Assembly (NCBI GenBank): GCA_023485645.1
Contig: JAMCZM010000043.1
Location: 1-5,193 of the forward strand
DNA length: 5,193 nt
DNA from: Candidatus Martarchaeota archaeon
Lineage (GTDB): Archaea; Micrarchaeota; Micrarchaeia; Micrarchaeales; Micrarchaeaceae
Direction of reading: 5' to 3'
The stretch's first letter is position 1. Every line of letters begins with the position of its first letter. The notes beneath the pieces were generated by a model. It saw only the letters and a program-made list of their open reading frames with translations, was not told where the DNA came from and searched no databases. This document shows, one piece after another, positions 1 to 4,924 of the stretch. The position numbers and the translations under genes are program-made.

Positions 1-25
1 CCGTTCAAAAGCAAAAATTTTTATC
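1..25. repeat. Left arm of an exact 25-bp inverted repeat (partner at 255-279)
   Basis: The first 25 bases of the window are the exact reverse complement of positions 255-279; the match stops at position 26. Both arms fall inside the beta-CASP nuclease reading frame. This arm encodes the last eight visible residues (371-378, IKIFAFER). A match this long is not expected by chance. Its position at the very edge suggests a fold-back chimera or an assembly-end artefact rather than a biological repeat. Confidence 0.9.
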
Positions 26-1134
26 TCTATTTTAGAGTCGTTAATGTCCATTGTTTTTGCTCCATCCTGCAATTCCCTACCACGTGTTCCATTAGCCTGA
101 TATCCCACCATCATAATTTTGTTAAGGCTGTTATTGCTAAGTTGCGATAAGTAAAAGAGTACAGGACCGCCTGTTATCATACCGCTTGTTGTAACTATTA
201 TGCAGCTCTCATCTTGCTTTATTATTTTATTTCTTGTGCTTTTTCTTTCAACAGGATAAAAATTTTTGCTTTTGAACGGATCATAATCGCTCATAAGTAT
301 TCTGCTTTGCAATTCCTTTCTGCAATATATTACATTGTGTCTATGTATGCGCATGGCCTTATTTATCATACCATCAACGTATATTGGCACTTTTGGTATA
401 ATCCCAGAATTTATGTGATCATCAAGAAGCAATAATACCTCCTGGGCCCGTCCGGCAGCAAAACTTGGTATTATTATTTTGCCGTTTTTGCTTATTGTCT
501 CCTTTATGCTTTTCATCATATCTTTTACGATGTTTTTCTCATTGTCAAAAATATTATCCTTACCACCATATGTGCTCTCAATGATCAATGTATCAGCGTG
601 CAAATCCTTTAGATATGTACCATCAAATAGCTTTGTTTTTGCTGTATTGATATCCCCTGTATATAGTAGCGTATTTTTACCATCGCTAACATGTATCATC
701 GCGCTTCCCAATATATGCCCTGCTGGTATGAATTTTAGCGTGAGTTCATTAATTTTAAACTCTTCCATATATTCAATTATCTTGTACTTTGACATCATTT
801 GCTTTAACCCCTCCTTTGTTACATCCTTGGGGTTTGATATGTGCATATAATCGCTAATTAACACATTAGTTAGCTCGGTGGTTGGTTTTGTAGCATATGC
901 AAAGCCCCTATATCCACTTGAATATATGTGCGGCAAATAACCGATATGATCTAAGTGCGCATGCGATAATACTATCGCATCAAGGCTCTTAAATATCTCA
1001 TTGTCGATATCTGGCATTTCTATTTCTTTGCCTAATTTTACGCCTGCGTCTAACAATATTTTTGTTTTTTCTGTTTCTATTAATATACAGCTTCTTCCTA
1101 CTTCCTGTGCTCCTCCAAAAAAAGATACTTTCAA
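1..1134 (-). CDS. Beta-CASP metallo-beta-lactamase-fold ribonuclease, archaeal CPSF type (aCPSF2-like), 3' end cut by window edge
   Basis: This gene encodes a probable RNA-processing or RNA-decay nuclease, cytoplasmic and dependent on two zinc ions. The 378 visible residues show the metallo-beta-lactamase motifs in order: D29-A-G, HAHLDH at 58-63, AGH at 138-140 and TGD at 159-161. The beta-CASP part follows, with ESTYG at 186-190, PSFAAGRAQE at 223-232, TTSGM at 315-319, GGP at 322-324 and GYQ at 344-346. The last metal-binding His (usually in an FSAHAD-like motif) would lie just beyond the left edge, so roughly 40-60 residues are missing. No KH domains precede the catalytic domain, which favours aCPSF2 over aCPSF1; RNase J is less likely from the HAHLDHIGYLP context. 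There is no in-frame ATG before the conserved N-terminus. The chosen start is TTG at 1134, giving MKVSFFGGAQEVGRS, with GAAGTGAT just upstream (1145-1138). The last eight residues lie in a suspicious inverted repeat and may not be genuine. Confidence 0.9.
   Translation of the reverse strand, partial: MKVSFFGGAQEVGRSCILIETEKTKILLDAGVKLGKEIEMPDIDNEIFKSLDAIVLSHAHLDHIGYLPHIYSSGYRGFAYATKPTTELTNVLISDYMHISNPKDVTKEGLKQMMSKYKIIEYMEEFKINELTLKFIPAGHILGSAMIHVSDGKNTLLYTGDINTAKTKLFDGTYLKDLHADTLIIESTYGGKDNIFDNEKNIVKDMMKSIKETISKNGKIIIPSFAAGRAQEVLLLLDDHINSGIIPKVPIYVDGMINKAMRIHRHNVIYCRKELQSRILMSDYDPFKSKNFYPVERKSTRNKIIKQDESCIIVTTSGMITGGPVLFYLSQLSNNSLNKIMMVGYQANGTRGRELQDGAKTMDINDSKIEIKIFAFER
255..279. repeat. 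Right arm of the exact 25-bp inverted repeat (partner at 1-25)
   Basis: This is the reverse complement of positions 1-25. On the minus strand it encodes residues 286-293 of the nuclease (PFKSKNFY, in the context DPFKSKNFYPV). That resembles the usual beta-CASP sequence at this point, so this copy is probably the authentic one. Confidence 0.9.
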
Positions 1135-1137
1135 TTT

Positions 1138-1145
1138 ATCACTTC
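1138..1145 (-). promoter_or_regulatory. Shine-Dalgarno sequence that decides a TTG start
   Basis: GAAGTGAT, read on the minus strand, closely resembles the archaeal GGAGGTGAT consensus. It ends three bases before the TTG at 1134. The glycosyltransferase gene has a similar GTGAT five bases before its ATG. This supports TTG 1134 over the in-frame TTG at 1170. Confidence 0.55.
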
Positions 1146-1162
1146 TTAATTTATTTGATATA

Positions 1163-1177
1163 TGGGGCAAGAGCCCA
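1163..1177 (-). other. Small GC-rich hairpin in the gap before the nuclease gene
   Basis: GGGC (1165-1168) and GCCC (1173-1176) can pair around a four-base loop, and T1163 with A1177 can extend the stem past a bulge. It stands out in an otherwise AT-rich gap of 86 bp. No T-run follows it on the minus strand, so it does not look like a terminator. It may lie in the leader or near the transcription start of the nuclease gene. The stem is short and could be fortuitous. Confidence 0.3.
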
Positions 1178-1200
1178 CATATATACTTATTTACATTATA
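1178..1200 (-). promoter_or_regulatory. Possible TATA box region for the nuclease gene
   Basis: The minus strand here contains TATAAT (1200-1195) and AGTATATATG (1187-1178), both similar to the archaeal TATA element. From the second, transcription would start near 1156, leaving a leader of about 22 bases that includes the Shine-Dalgarno. AT-rich sequence makes such matches common, and read-through from the coiled-coil gene is an alternative. Confidence 0.3.
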
Positions 1201-1220
1201 TTTTTTATTTTATTACCAAC

Positions 1221-1898
1221 TTATTCTTTAGGTCTTTTTTTAATTACTACGATGTCCTCAAGATTGACCTCAATTGGCGTTGGCTTCTCCTCACGCTTCT
1301 TTCGAACATTATTGTCTGGATGCTCTCTTCTATGTGTTATCTTCAAAATCTTTCTTAGTTCACTATAGCGTTCATCTAGCTGTTTGTCAAAGACCTCTAT
1401 GTCTACATTTAACTTTGAGAGCTCTTTATTATATTCTTCTAAGTCCTTTTTTATAAAATCGCGTTTTCTAAAGAATCTGACAACCCTGTATGCTTCATCC
1501 ATTTGCCTATCTATTTCATTGATCTTTACAACTAAACCCTTCTCATCAGCTAAAGAAAATGTGTCTGTTGATATTCTAAATTCAAGCTTGCGCTTTTGTT
1601 TGCCAAGCTCTCTTACCTTTCTAAGCTTCTCATTATAATCATTTTCCATCTGGTTCATCTGTAGCATTTTTGCTATTGTTTCTGCCTCCGAGCTTTTGTA
1701 ATTTATACGTTTTTTTAAGCGTTTTATTTGTTCTATTAACACTTGGCGCTTTTCACGAATGGCATCAATGTCGCTTTTTATTTTTGCGGCTTCAGGGCTT
1801 CCAGACTCTTTTATTAGCTCAAATAGTGGTTTATACCCATTACTTTGCCTTACTTGCTTTGTTGCTGCTGTGCTTATATTTTTGGGAGGTACTCCCAA
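1221..1898 (-). CDS. Archaeal coiled-coil protein, COG1340-like, unknown function
   Basis: The 225-residue product is highly charged and nearly all helical. Coiled coil runs from about residue 38 to 104 and again from about 118 to 186, rich in Lys, Glu, Leu and Ile. Between them lies KLEFRISTDTFSLADEK (104-120), which fits the pattern around LEWKIQT...EEK seen in archaeal COG1340 proteins, sometimes misannotated as phosphoserine phosphatases. A basic linker (189-206) leads to the short hydrophobic tail EVNLEDIVVIKK (210-221). There is no signal peptide or membrane segment, so a cytoplasmic role is likely. The start is uncertain. TTG at 1898 is used here, but the frame stays open back to about 1980 without an ATG or GTG. 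Upstream, an ATG at 2001 in another frame would join this one after a single-base change. The gene precedes the nuclease by 86 bp on the same strand. The biochemical role is unknown; the family call is from remembered sequence pattern. Confidence 0.75.
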   Translation of the reverse strand: MGVPPKNISTAATKQVRQSNGYKPLFELIKESGSPEAAKIKSDIDAIREKRQVLIEQIKRLKKRINYKSSEAETIAKMLQMNQMENDYNEKLRKVRELGKQKRKLEFRISTDTFSLADEKGLVVKINEIDRQMDEAYRVVRFFRKRDFIKKDLEEYNKELSKLNVDIEVFDKQLDERYSELRKILKITHRREHPDNNVRKKREEKPTPIEVNLEDIVVIKKRPKE

Positions 1899-2001
1899 AT
1901 TGCTCGACTTATTCTCAGAATTAGTCTTGTTCTCAATTGTTGATATTTCAACATTCTTCTCTTCCAGGAAAATCCCTCTGTTCTAAAGTACGTACGTACA
2001 T
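1899..2001 (-). other. Possible out-of-frame 5' end of the coiled-coil gene (candidate frameshift)
   Basis: An ATG at 2001 opens MYVRTLEQRDFPGREEC and then meets TGA. In the next frame the coiled-coil ORF is open through the same stretch, with FLEEKNVEISTIENK leading into the annotated protein. Removing one base from the AAAA run at 1969-1972 (TTTT on the coding strand) would give a continuous MYVRTLEQRDFLEEKNVEIS and restore a normal ATG start, making a protein of about 259 residues. This could be a sequencing indel or a real mutation. Otherwise the gene simply starts at a non-ATG codon. Confidence 0.4.
1988..1999. repeat. Perfect 12-bp palindrome made of three GTAC units
   Basis: The sequence is GTAC repeated three times, a perfect palindrome in an AT-rich gap. 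If translation starts at 2001 it overlaps codons 1 to 5. It could be a protein-binding or methylation site, or just a short tandem repeat. Confidence 0.6.
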
Positions 2002-2024
2002 TCATTTAATATTAATATTTAATT

Positions 2025-2031
2025 ATTATAA
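2025..2031 (-). promoter_or_regulatory. Possible TATA box for the coiled-coil gene
   Basis: The minus strand reads TTATAAT here. Its centre lies about 26-27 bases upstream of the ATG at 2001, which would give a leaderless transcript starting at that ATG. This supports 2001 as the ancestral start, but TATA-like strings are frequent in this AT-rich gap. Confidence 0.3.
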
Positions 2032-2032
2032 T

Positions 2033-2056
2033 CTAAATTTAAAATTAAAACCAAAA
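2033..2056 (-). terminator. Possible T-rich terminator after the ribosomal protein and glycosyltransferase cluster
   Basis: On the minus strand this stretch holds four closely spaced T-runs (TTTT, TTTT, TTTT, TTT), about 70 bases after the glycosyltransferase stop. Archaeal RNA polymerase can terminate at T-tracts without a hairpin. A 14-bp palindrome lies immediately upstream in the direction of transcription. The assignment is weak because the whole gap is AT-rich. Confidence 0.3.
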
Positions 2057-2069
2057 TTACATATGTAAT
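2056..2069. repeat. Perfect 14-bp palindrome in the intergenic gap
   Basis: ATTACATATGTAAT is a perfect palindrome, between the glycosyltransferase stop and the possible coiled-coil TATA box. It sits about 30-40 bases upstream of that box, where an activator or repressor could bind. It could also act as a weak stem at the end of the upstream transcript. Confidence 0.55.
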
Positions 2070-2122
2070 AGGTCATTAAATAGCTAAAACACTAATCAAT
2101 ATATGAACATACAAATATATAA

Positions 2123-3262
2123 TCATATAAGTTCCTCATATACTTTTATAAGCTTATCTGTTACTCTCTCTATTGAATATTTTTTTATTGTGCTAATAGT
2201 TTTATTATACTCTTCTATATTATCTAGGACCTTTTCTATTTTTTTTGCACAATCCTTAAAGTCTCCAGGTTTAAATTTTTCTCCATTAACTCCATTTATT
2301 ATAAGCTCTTTTAATGCCATATAATCAGCCCCAACTACTGGTTTGCCACATGCCATGGCCTCAATAGATACAATGCCTTGCGTTTCAAATGTAGATGGTA
2401 TACAGAAAATGTCTGCGGCGTTATAATATTTTGGCAGGTCATTATTTTCCACAAAACCTAAAAATTTAACTTTATCTAGTTTGTATTTTTGTGCAATCTC
2501 CTTATAATGTTCAAGGGCTGGTCCTGTGCCAACAATGCCAAAGAATATGCGCTTGTTCTTTAATATATTAGCAGCTTTCAGTAATGTGTCTATACGTTTT
2601 TCTTTGCTTATTCTTCCGACGTATAATACTAATTTATAATCCTTGCCATCGGTTATCCAATTTTTAACATGCATACTCTTTATTTTATTATTGAATTTTT
2701 TTAGGTCTATGCCATTTTCTACAACGGTTGTATTTGTTATTCCATTTTTTTTAAGTAGATCCTCGATGGTTACGCTGGGCGTAATTACTCGATCACACTT
2801 GTTATAGAAGAATTTTGCATAGTTCCATGAGTATTTTTTTATTGCATCGCGCATGAAATTATTCGAGCTAACATATTCATTTATTACTGCATTATCATTA
2901 AATAACGTATGAAATGTACTGACTAGTGGCAGTTTATTTAGTCTTGCATTTGTTAGTGCGGCAAGACCTATAGAAAATGGGGTATGCGCGTGTACAATGT
3001 CAATATCTAGCTCTCGCATCTTTAATGAGGATAAAAATGGGAACATTGCAACAGTATATTGTGGATATTTGCTGAATTTTATTCCACGCATGAAAAATAC
3101 GTTCATTGATTTGTCATTATTCTTAGAGTTGCCCGCTGTGAAGATATAAACTTTATGCCCTCGTTTTTCTAGTTCTCTAGTGAAATTACTTATGGAGATT
3201 ACCACACCATCAACAGCGGGGTAAAAACTATCGGTATAAAAAGCAATATTCATTTTCGACAT
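2123..3262 (-). CDS. GT4-family glycosyltransferase, GT-B fold, possibly diacylglycerol/lipid or surface-glycan glycosyltransferase
   Basis: The 379-residue product has the length and motifs of a retaining GT4 enzyme that moves a sugar from a nucleotide-sugar donor. The N-terminal acceptor domain begins with MNIAFYTDSFYPAVDGVV (4-21) and contains VHAHTPFSIG (90-99) and STFHT (115-119). The C-terminal donor domain has YVGRISKEKRID (214-225), GTGP (245-248), FLGF (267-270) and the E-x7-E signature E293...E301 in FETQGIVSIEAMACGKPVV. Overall it resembles bacterial and archaeal relatives of 1,2-diacylglycerol 3-glucosyltransferase, but the acceptor cannot be read from sequence. There is no transmembrane segment, so it is cytoplasmic or peripherally membrane-bound. 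The ATG at 3262 is preferred over the ATG at 3253 because GTGAT lies five bases before it. It follows the uL15 stop by 16 bases and is probably co-transcribed with the ribosomal genes, an uncommon pairing. The exact substrate is undetermined. Confidence 0.9.
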   Translation of the reverse strand: MSKMNIAFYTDSFYPAVDGVVISISNFTRELEKRGHKVYIFTAGNSKNNDKSMNVFFMRGIKFSKYPQYTVAMFPFLSSLKMRELDIDIVHAHTPFSIGLAALTNARLNKLPLVSTFHTLFNDNAVINEYVSSNNFMRDAIKKYSWNYAKFFYNKCDRVITPSVTIEDLLKKNGITNTTVVENGIDLKKFNNKIKSMHVKNWITDGKDYKLVLYVGRISKEKRIDTLLKAANILKNKRIFFGIVGTGPALEHYKEIAQKYKLDKVKFLGFVENNDLPKYYNAADIFCIPSTFETQGIVSIEAMACGKPVVGADYMALKELIINGVNGEKFKPGDFKDCAKKIEKVLDNIEEYNKTISTIKKYSIERVTDKLIKVYEELI

Positions 3263-3267
3263 TAATT

Positions 3268-3272
3268 ATCAC
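3268..3272 (-). promoter_or_regulatory. Shine-Dalgarno sequence of the glycosyltransferase gene
   Basis: GTGAT on the minus strand matches the 3' part of the archaeal Shine-Dalgarno consensus and ends five bases before the ATG at 3262. It lies within the 16-base gap after the uL15 stop, so the gene can be translated independently within a shared transcript. Confidence 0.55.
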
Positions 3273-3278
3273 AGGCAA

Positions 3279-3680
3279 TTATTTTTCAATTATAACTGCT
3301 TCTCCACCAGCATTTTTAATCTTATCTATTGCTTTTTTAGAAAATCCTGCGGCGGATATTTTAATTTTTGAAGTTAATTCGCCGTTGCTTAAAACTTTTA
3401 TATTTCTAAGTTCTATAGACTCTTTTTTTTCAACGGCAGCCATTTTACTTATATCATTTAATGTTACAACCTTCATTTTTTTGGTATTCCAATTTGAGAA
3501 ACCTTTGCTTCTTATTAATTCAGGATGCTTTGCTGTAACCCATGTAAATTTATGTTTTCTTAGTCCTGCCTTTCCAACGCCTCCTCTATCTCCGGCGCCT
3601 CTGGCATTCTTAATATTCCCAGCACCCCATCTACGCGTGCCAAAGTATTTTCTATTTTTTTTATCCTTTCTAATTACCAT
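3279..3680 (-). CDS. rpl15: Large-subunit ribosomal protein uL15 (L15), archaeal type
   Basis: This is a structural protein of the 50S subunit; the family binds 23S rRNA with an extended basic N-terminal tail. The 133-residue product begins with a tail rich in Arg, Lys and Gly: GTRRWGAGNIKNARGAGDRG (14-33), followed by KHKFTWVTAKHPE (42-54), the archaeal/eukaryal-type arrangement. The globular C-terminal part includes VVTLNDIS (71-78), IKVLSNGEL (94-102), and IKISAAGFSKKAIDKIKNAG (106-125), the typical L15 ending. Length is slightly below the usual archaeal value of about 140-150. The ATG shares its A (3680) with the last base of the uL30 TAA, implying translational coupling. In most archaea secY follows L15; here a glycosyltransferase does. 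Confidence 0.96.
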   Translation of the reverse strand: MVIRKDKKNRKYFGTRRWGAGNIKNARGAGDRGGVGKAGLRKHKFTWVTAKHPELIRSKGFSNWNTKKMKVVTLNDISKMAAVEKKESIELRNIKVLSNGELTSKIKISAAGFSKKAIDKIKNAGGEAVIIEK

Positions 3681-4090
3681 TATACCATCCTATTTAATAA
3701 TTCATTAATGTGCTCTCCCATATTACCTAGTGAACCGCCATTATTGAAGCTTACCTTTATTGCCTTATAACCTCTTTTTGGAGGAGTAAGCCTAAATGGA
3801 AGATACGGTTTTAATTCCTTAATATCTATCTTATTATTTAATATGTCATCGGCATTCATGTTAGGCACATATTTCTTGAATAACTTTTTGGCTGTGCTTT
3901 CATCAATCTCGCCATATGCTACGTGGTTTTCACACTTTTTTATCATTCCTTTATATGAATCATCAGCATGCAAAACTACGCAGTTATTGACTCTGTATAG
4001 TCTGAGCCTTCCTAAAGTCTCCTCTATAGCACTGCTTATCTTGACTCTTCCCCTAATTCTGACTATTGCAATCAATTTCTTATCTTTCAT
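3680..4090 (-). CDS. rpl30: Large-subunit ribosomal protein uL30 (L30), archaeal type
   Basis: This is a 50S ribosomal protein of 136 residues. The core fold is seen in LIAIVRIRGRVKIS (6-19), ETLGRLRLYRVNNCVVL (24-40), SYKGMIKKCENHVAYGEID (45-63) and the archaeal/eukaryal extension FRLTPPKRGYKAIKVSFNNG (99-118), ending GEHINELLNRM (125-135). These match archaeal L30 closely. Usual archaeal length is about 150-155, and the shortfall lies around residues 70-95, in the loop between core and extension. The ATG at 4090 is chosen because the family starts right before the IAVVRIRG-like strand. A longer reading from TTG at 4162 adds 24 mostly hydrophobic residues over the probable promoter and is rejected. 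It is probably the first gene of a uL30-uL15-glycosyltransferase unit. The usual upstream neighbour, uS5, is absent and replaced by a divergent gene. Confidence 0.96.
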   Translation of the reverse strand: MKDKKLIAIVRIRGRVKISSAIEETLGRLRLYRVNNCVVLHADDSYKGMIKKCENHVAYGEIDESTAKKLFKKYVPNMNADDILNNKIDIKELKPYLPFRLTPPKRGYKAIKVSFNNGGSLGNMGEHINELLNRMV

Positions 4091-4248
4091 AAAAACACGC
4101 AAGCTTAAGAATAGAATAAACGTATTTATTATTGCATCAAATAATATAAAAAGCTTTTTCAAAATTTGCTAATTATGGTTTAATGCTAAATGGCGAACTG
4201 GATAGATAAATTAAAATATCTAAAGCTTCATATTCTGAAAGTATTTTT
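4091..4248. other. Divergent intergenic region between uL30 and the unknown plus-strand gene
   Basis: These 158 bases separate genes that are transcribed away from each other, so promoters for both directions must lie here unless an internal one is used. The uL30 TATA box is the best candidate. For the plus strand, TTAAAATATC (4211-4220) could act as a TATA element with a start near 4242 and a very short leader before the ATG at 4249. No RNA gene is visible. The sequence AAGCTT occurs three times (4101, 4152, 4223), once inside the palindrome AAAAAGCTTTTT. Confidence 0.5.
4143..4150 (-). promoter_or_regulatory. Probable TATA box of the uL30-uL15-glycosyltransferase unit
   Basis: TTTATATT on the minus strand is one base from the archaeal TTTATATA consensus, with a purine-rich stretch (GAAAAAG) just upstream where the BRE would be. 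Transcription would begin near 4120, giving a leader of about 30 bases before the uL30 ATG. The box overlaps one end of the palindrome AAAAAGCTTTTT (4148-4159). Confidence 0.45.
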
Positions 4249-4785
4249 ATGCACAAAAATAGTCAAATAAAAAAGCATATTAACATAAGAAGAGAAAATT
4301 CGGTTAGAGAATTTATATTGGTTAATACAATATTAGAGGCCGTTGTAAATATATCCGAAGGACTTGTAGAATTTATACCAAATGATCTGCCAAGGACATT
4401 TATTGTGGCATCTATAAAAGATAAAAATGGCAATATATCAAGAATATCGGCGATGGCAAAGCGCTTTCGCGATACAGATGGCTATGGTACATCACATAGC
4501 AAATTGACAAAGATACTTAATGAGGCAATAATTAAAGAAGGCTATAAACTGGTAAATGTTGATTTTCACGGAGTAATCATGTTAGATTCTAAAACTAAAA
4601 CTATATGCCTTATAAATACTGACGGAGCGCAAAAAACACCAATATCCTGGGATGTAATGATATCAAATATTAGAAATGGTGTTTTGGAGTTAAGGGGTTG
4701 GAATATCGAATGCTATGCAAATGATAGATTTGATTTTCATTCAAAGCGCCGCGCTACACTTGCAAAGCATTGTTCTATAATATAA
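4249..4785 (+). CDS. Hypothetical protein, no recognised family
   Basis: I do not recognise this 178-residue protein. It appears to be a soluble alpha/beta protein without signal peptide or membrane segment. The N-terminus is basic (KKHINIRRENSVR, 8-20), followed by a hydrophobic helix (EFILVNTILEAVVNI, 21-35). Strand-like segments occur at FIVASIK (51-57), YKLVNVDFHGVIML (99-112) and KTICLINTDG (117-126), with a helix at SKLTKILNEAIIKEG (84-98). The end, RNGVLELRGWNIECYAND (142-159), is vaguely like the helix-then-GW-strand ending of RAP or DUF559 nuclease-like domains, but the acidic and lysine residues needed for catalysis are not convincing. The ATG is the first in the frame, and an in-frame TAA lies at 4207. 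Codon use looks like the neighbours, so it is probably a real gene. It is transcribed away from the ribosomal cluster and precedes another unknown gene by 139 bases. Confidence 0.75.
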   Translation: MHKNSQIKKHINIRRENSVREFILVNTILEAVVNISEGLVEFIPNDLPRTFIVASIKDKNGNISRISAMAKRFRDTDGYGTSHSKLTKILNEAIIKEGYKLVNVDFHGVIMLDSKTKTICLINTDGAQKTPISWDVMISNIRNGVLELRGWNIECYANDRFDFHSKRRATLAKHCSII

Positions 4786-4855
4786 TGGTTGAAATTTTAC
4801 GAATTAAGTAATTAATATTTACATATTTGTATAGTGATTTATACGAAATTATTAC

Positions 4856-4871
4856 AAAGTTATTTAACTTT
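4856..4871. repeat. Short inverted repeat upstream of the right-edge gene
   Basis: AAAGTTA, two bases, then TAACTTT forms a 7-bp inverted repeat. It directly abuts, and overlaps by three bases, the candidate TATA box at 4869-4876. It could be an operator, or part of a terminator for the preceding gene, with the T-run at 4876-4881 following it on the plus strand. Confidence 0.45.
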
Positions 4872-4876
4872 ATAAT
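4869..4876 (+). promoter_or_regulatory. Possible TATA box for the right-edge gene
   Basis: TTTATAAT resembles the archaeal TATA element. A start about 26 bases downstream would give a leader of roughly 26 bases carrying the AGAGG Shine-Dalgarno. A second candidate, TTTTTATAG at 4898-4906, would give an almost leaderless transcript and would exclude the Shine-Dalgarno, so it is less attractive. Confidence 0.35.
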
Positions 4877-4908
4877 TTTTTAATAATCTAGTTCATGTTT
4901 TTATAGTC

Positions 4909-4913
4909 AGAGG
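4909..4913 (+). promoter_or_regulatory. Shine-Dalgarno sequence of the right-edge gene
   Basis: AGAGG is complementary to the CCUC of the archaeal 16S 3' end and ends 11 bases before the ATG at 4925. It supports that ATG as the start. Confidence 0.4.
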
Positions 4914-4924
4914 AACGCAGATAA

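Noticed and set aside
214..435. Plus-strand ORF of 73 residues
   Set aside because: It is antisense to the well-supported beta-CASP nuclease, and its Phe/Tyr/Ile-rich product is typical of a shadow frame.
479..850. Plus-strand ORF of 123 residues rich in hydrophobic residues
   Set aside because: It lies opposite the nuclease motifs AGH, TGD and ESTYG. The hydrophobic look comes from reading an AT-rich charged gene backwards.
1670..1924. Leu/Phe-rich plus-strand ORF resembling a membrane protein
   Set aside because: It is complementary to the Lys/Glu-rich coiled coil, which gives Phe/Leu/Ser-rich antisense frames.
3385..3708. Plus-strand ORF of 107 residues over the ribosomal genes
   Set aside because: It is antisense to uL15, whose identity is clear, and has no start signal of note.
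4088..4162. N-terminal extension of uL30 from TTG 4162 with a hydrophobic segment
   Set aside because: The family begins just before IAVVRIRG. The extension covers the probable TATA box and would put a membrane-like helix on a ribosomal protein.
3843..4172. Plus-strand ORF of 109 residues
   Set aside because: It is antisense to uL30 and its promoter.
4771..4782. CaaX-like C-terminus (CSII) on the first unknown plus-strand protein
   Set aside because: Protein prenylation at CaaX boxes is eukaryotic; in an archaeon this is almost certainly coincidence.
4786..4924. Possible tRNA or small RNA gene in the gap between the unknown genes
   Set aside because: No cloverleaf, no GG-TTC-type arm and no C/D or K-turn motif could be found; the gap is AT-rich with only promoter-like elements.
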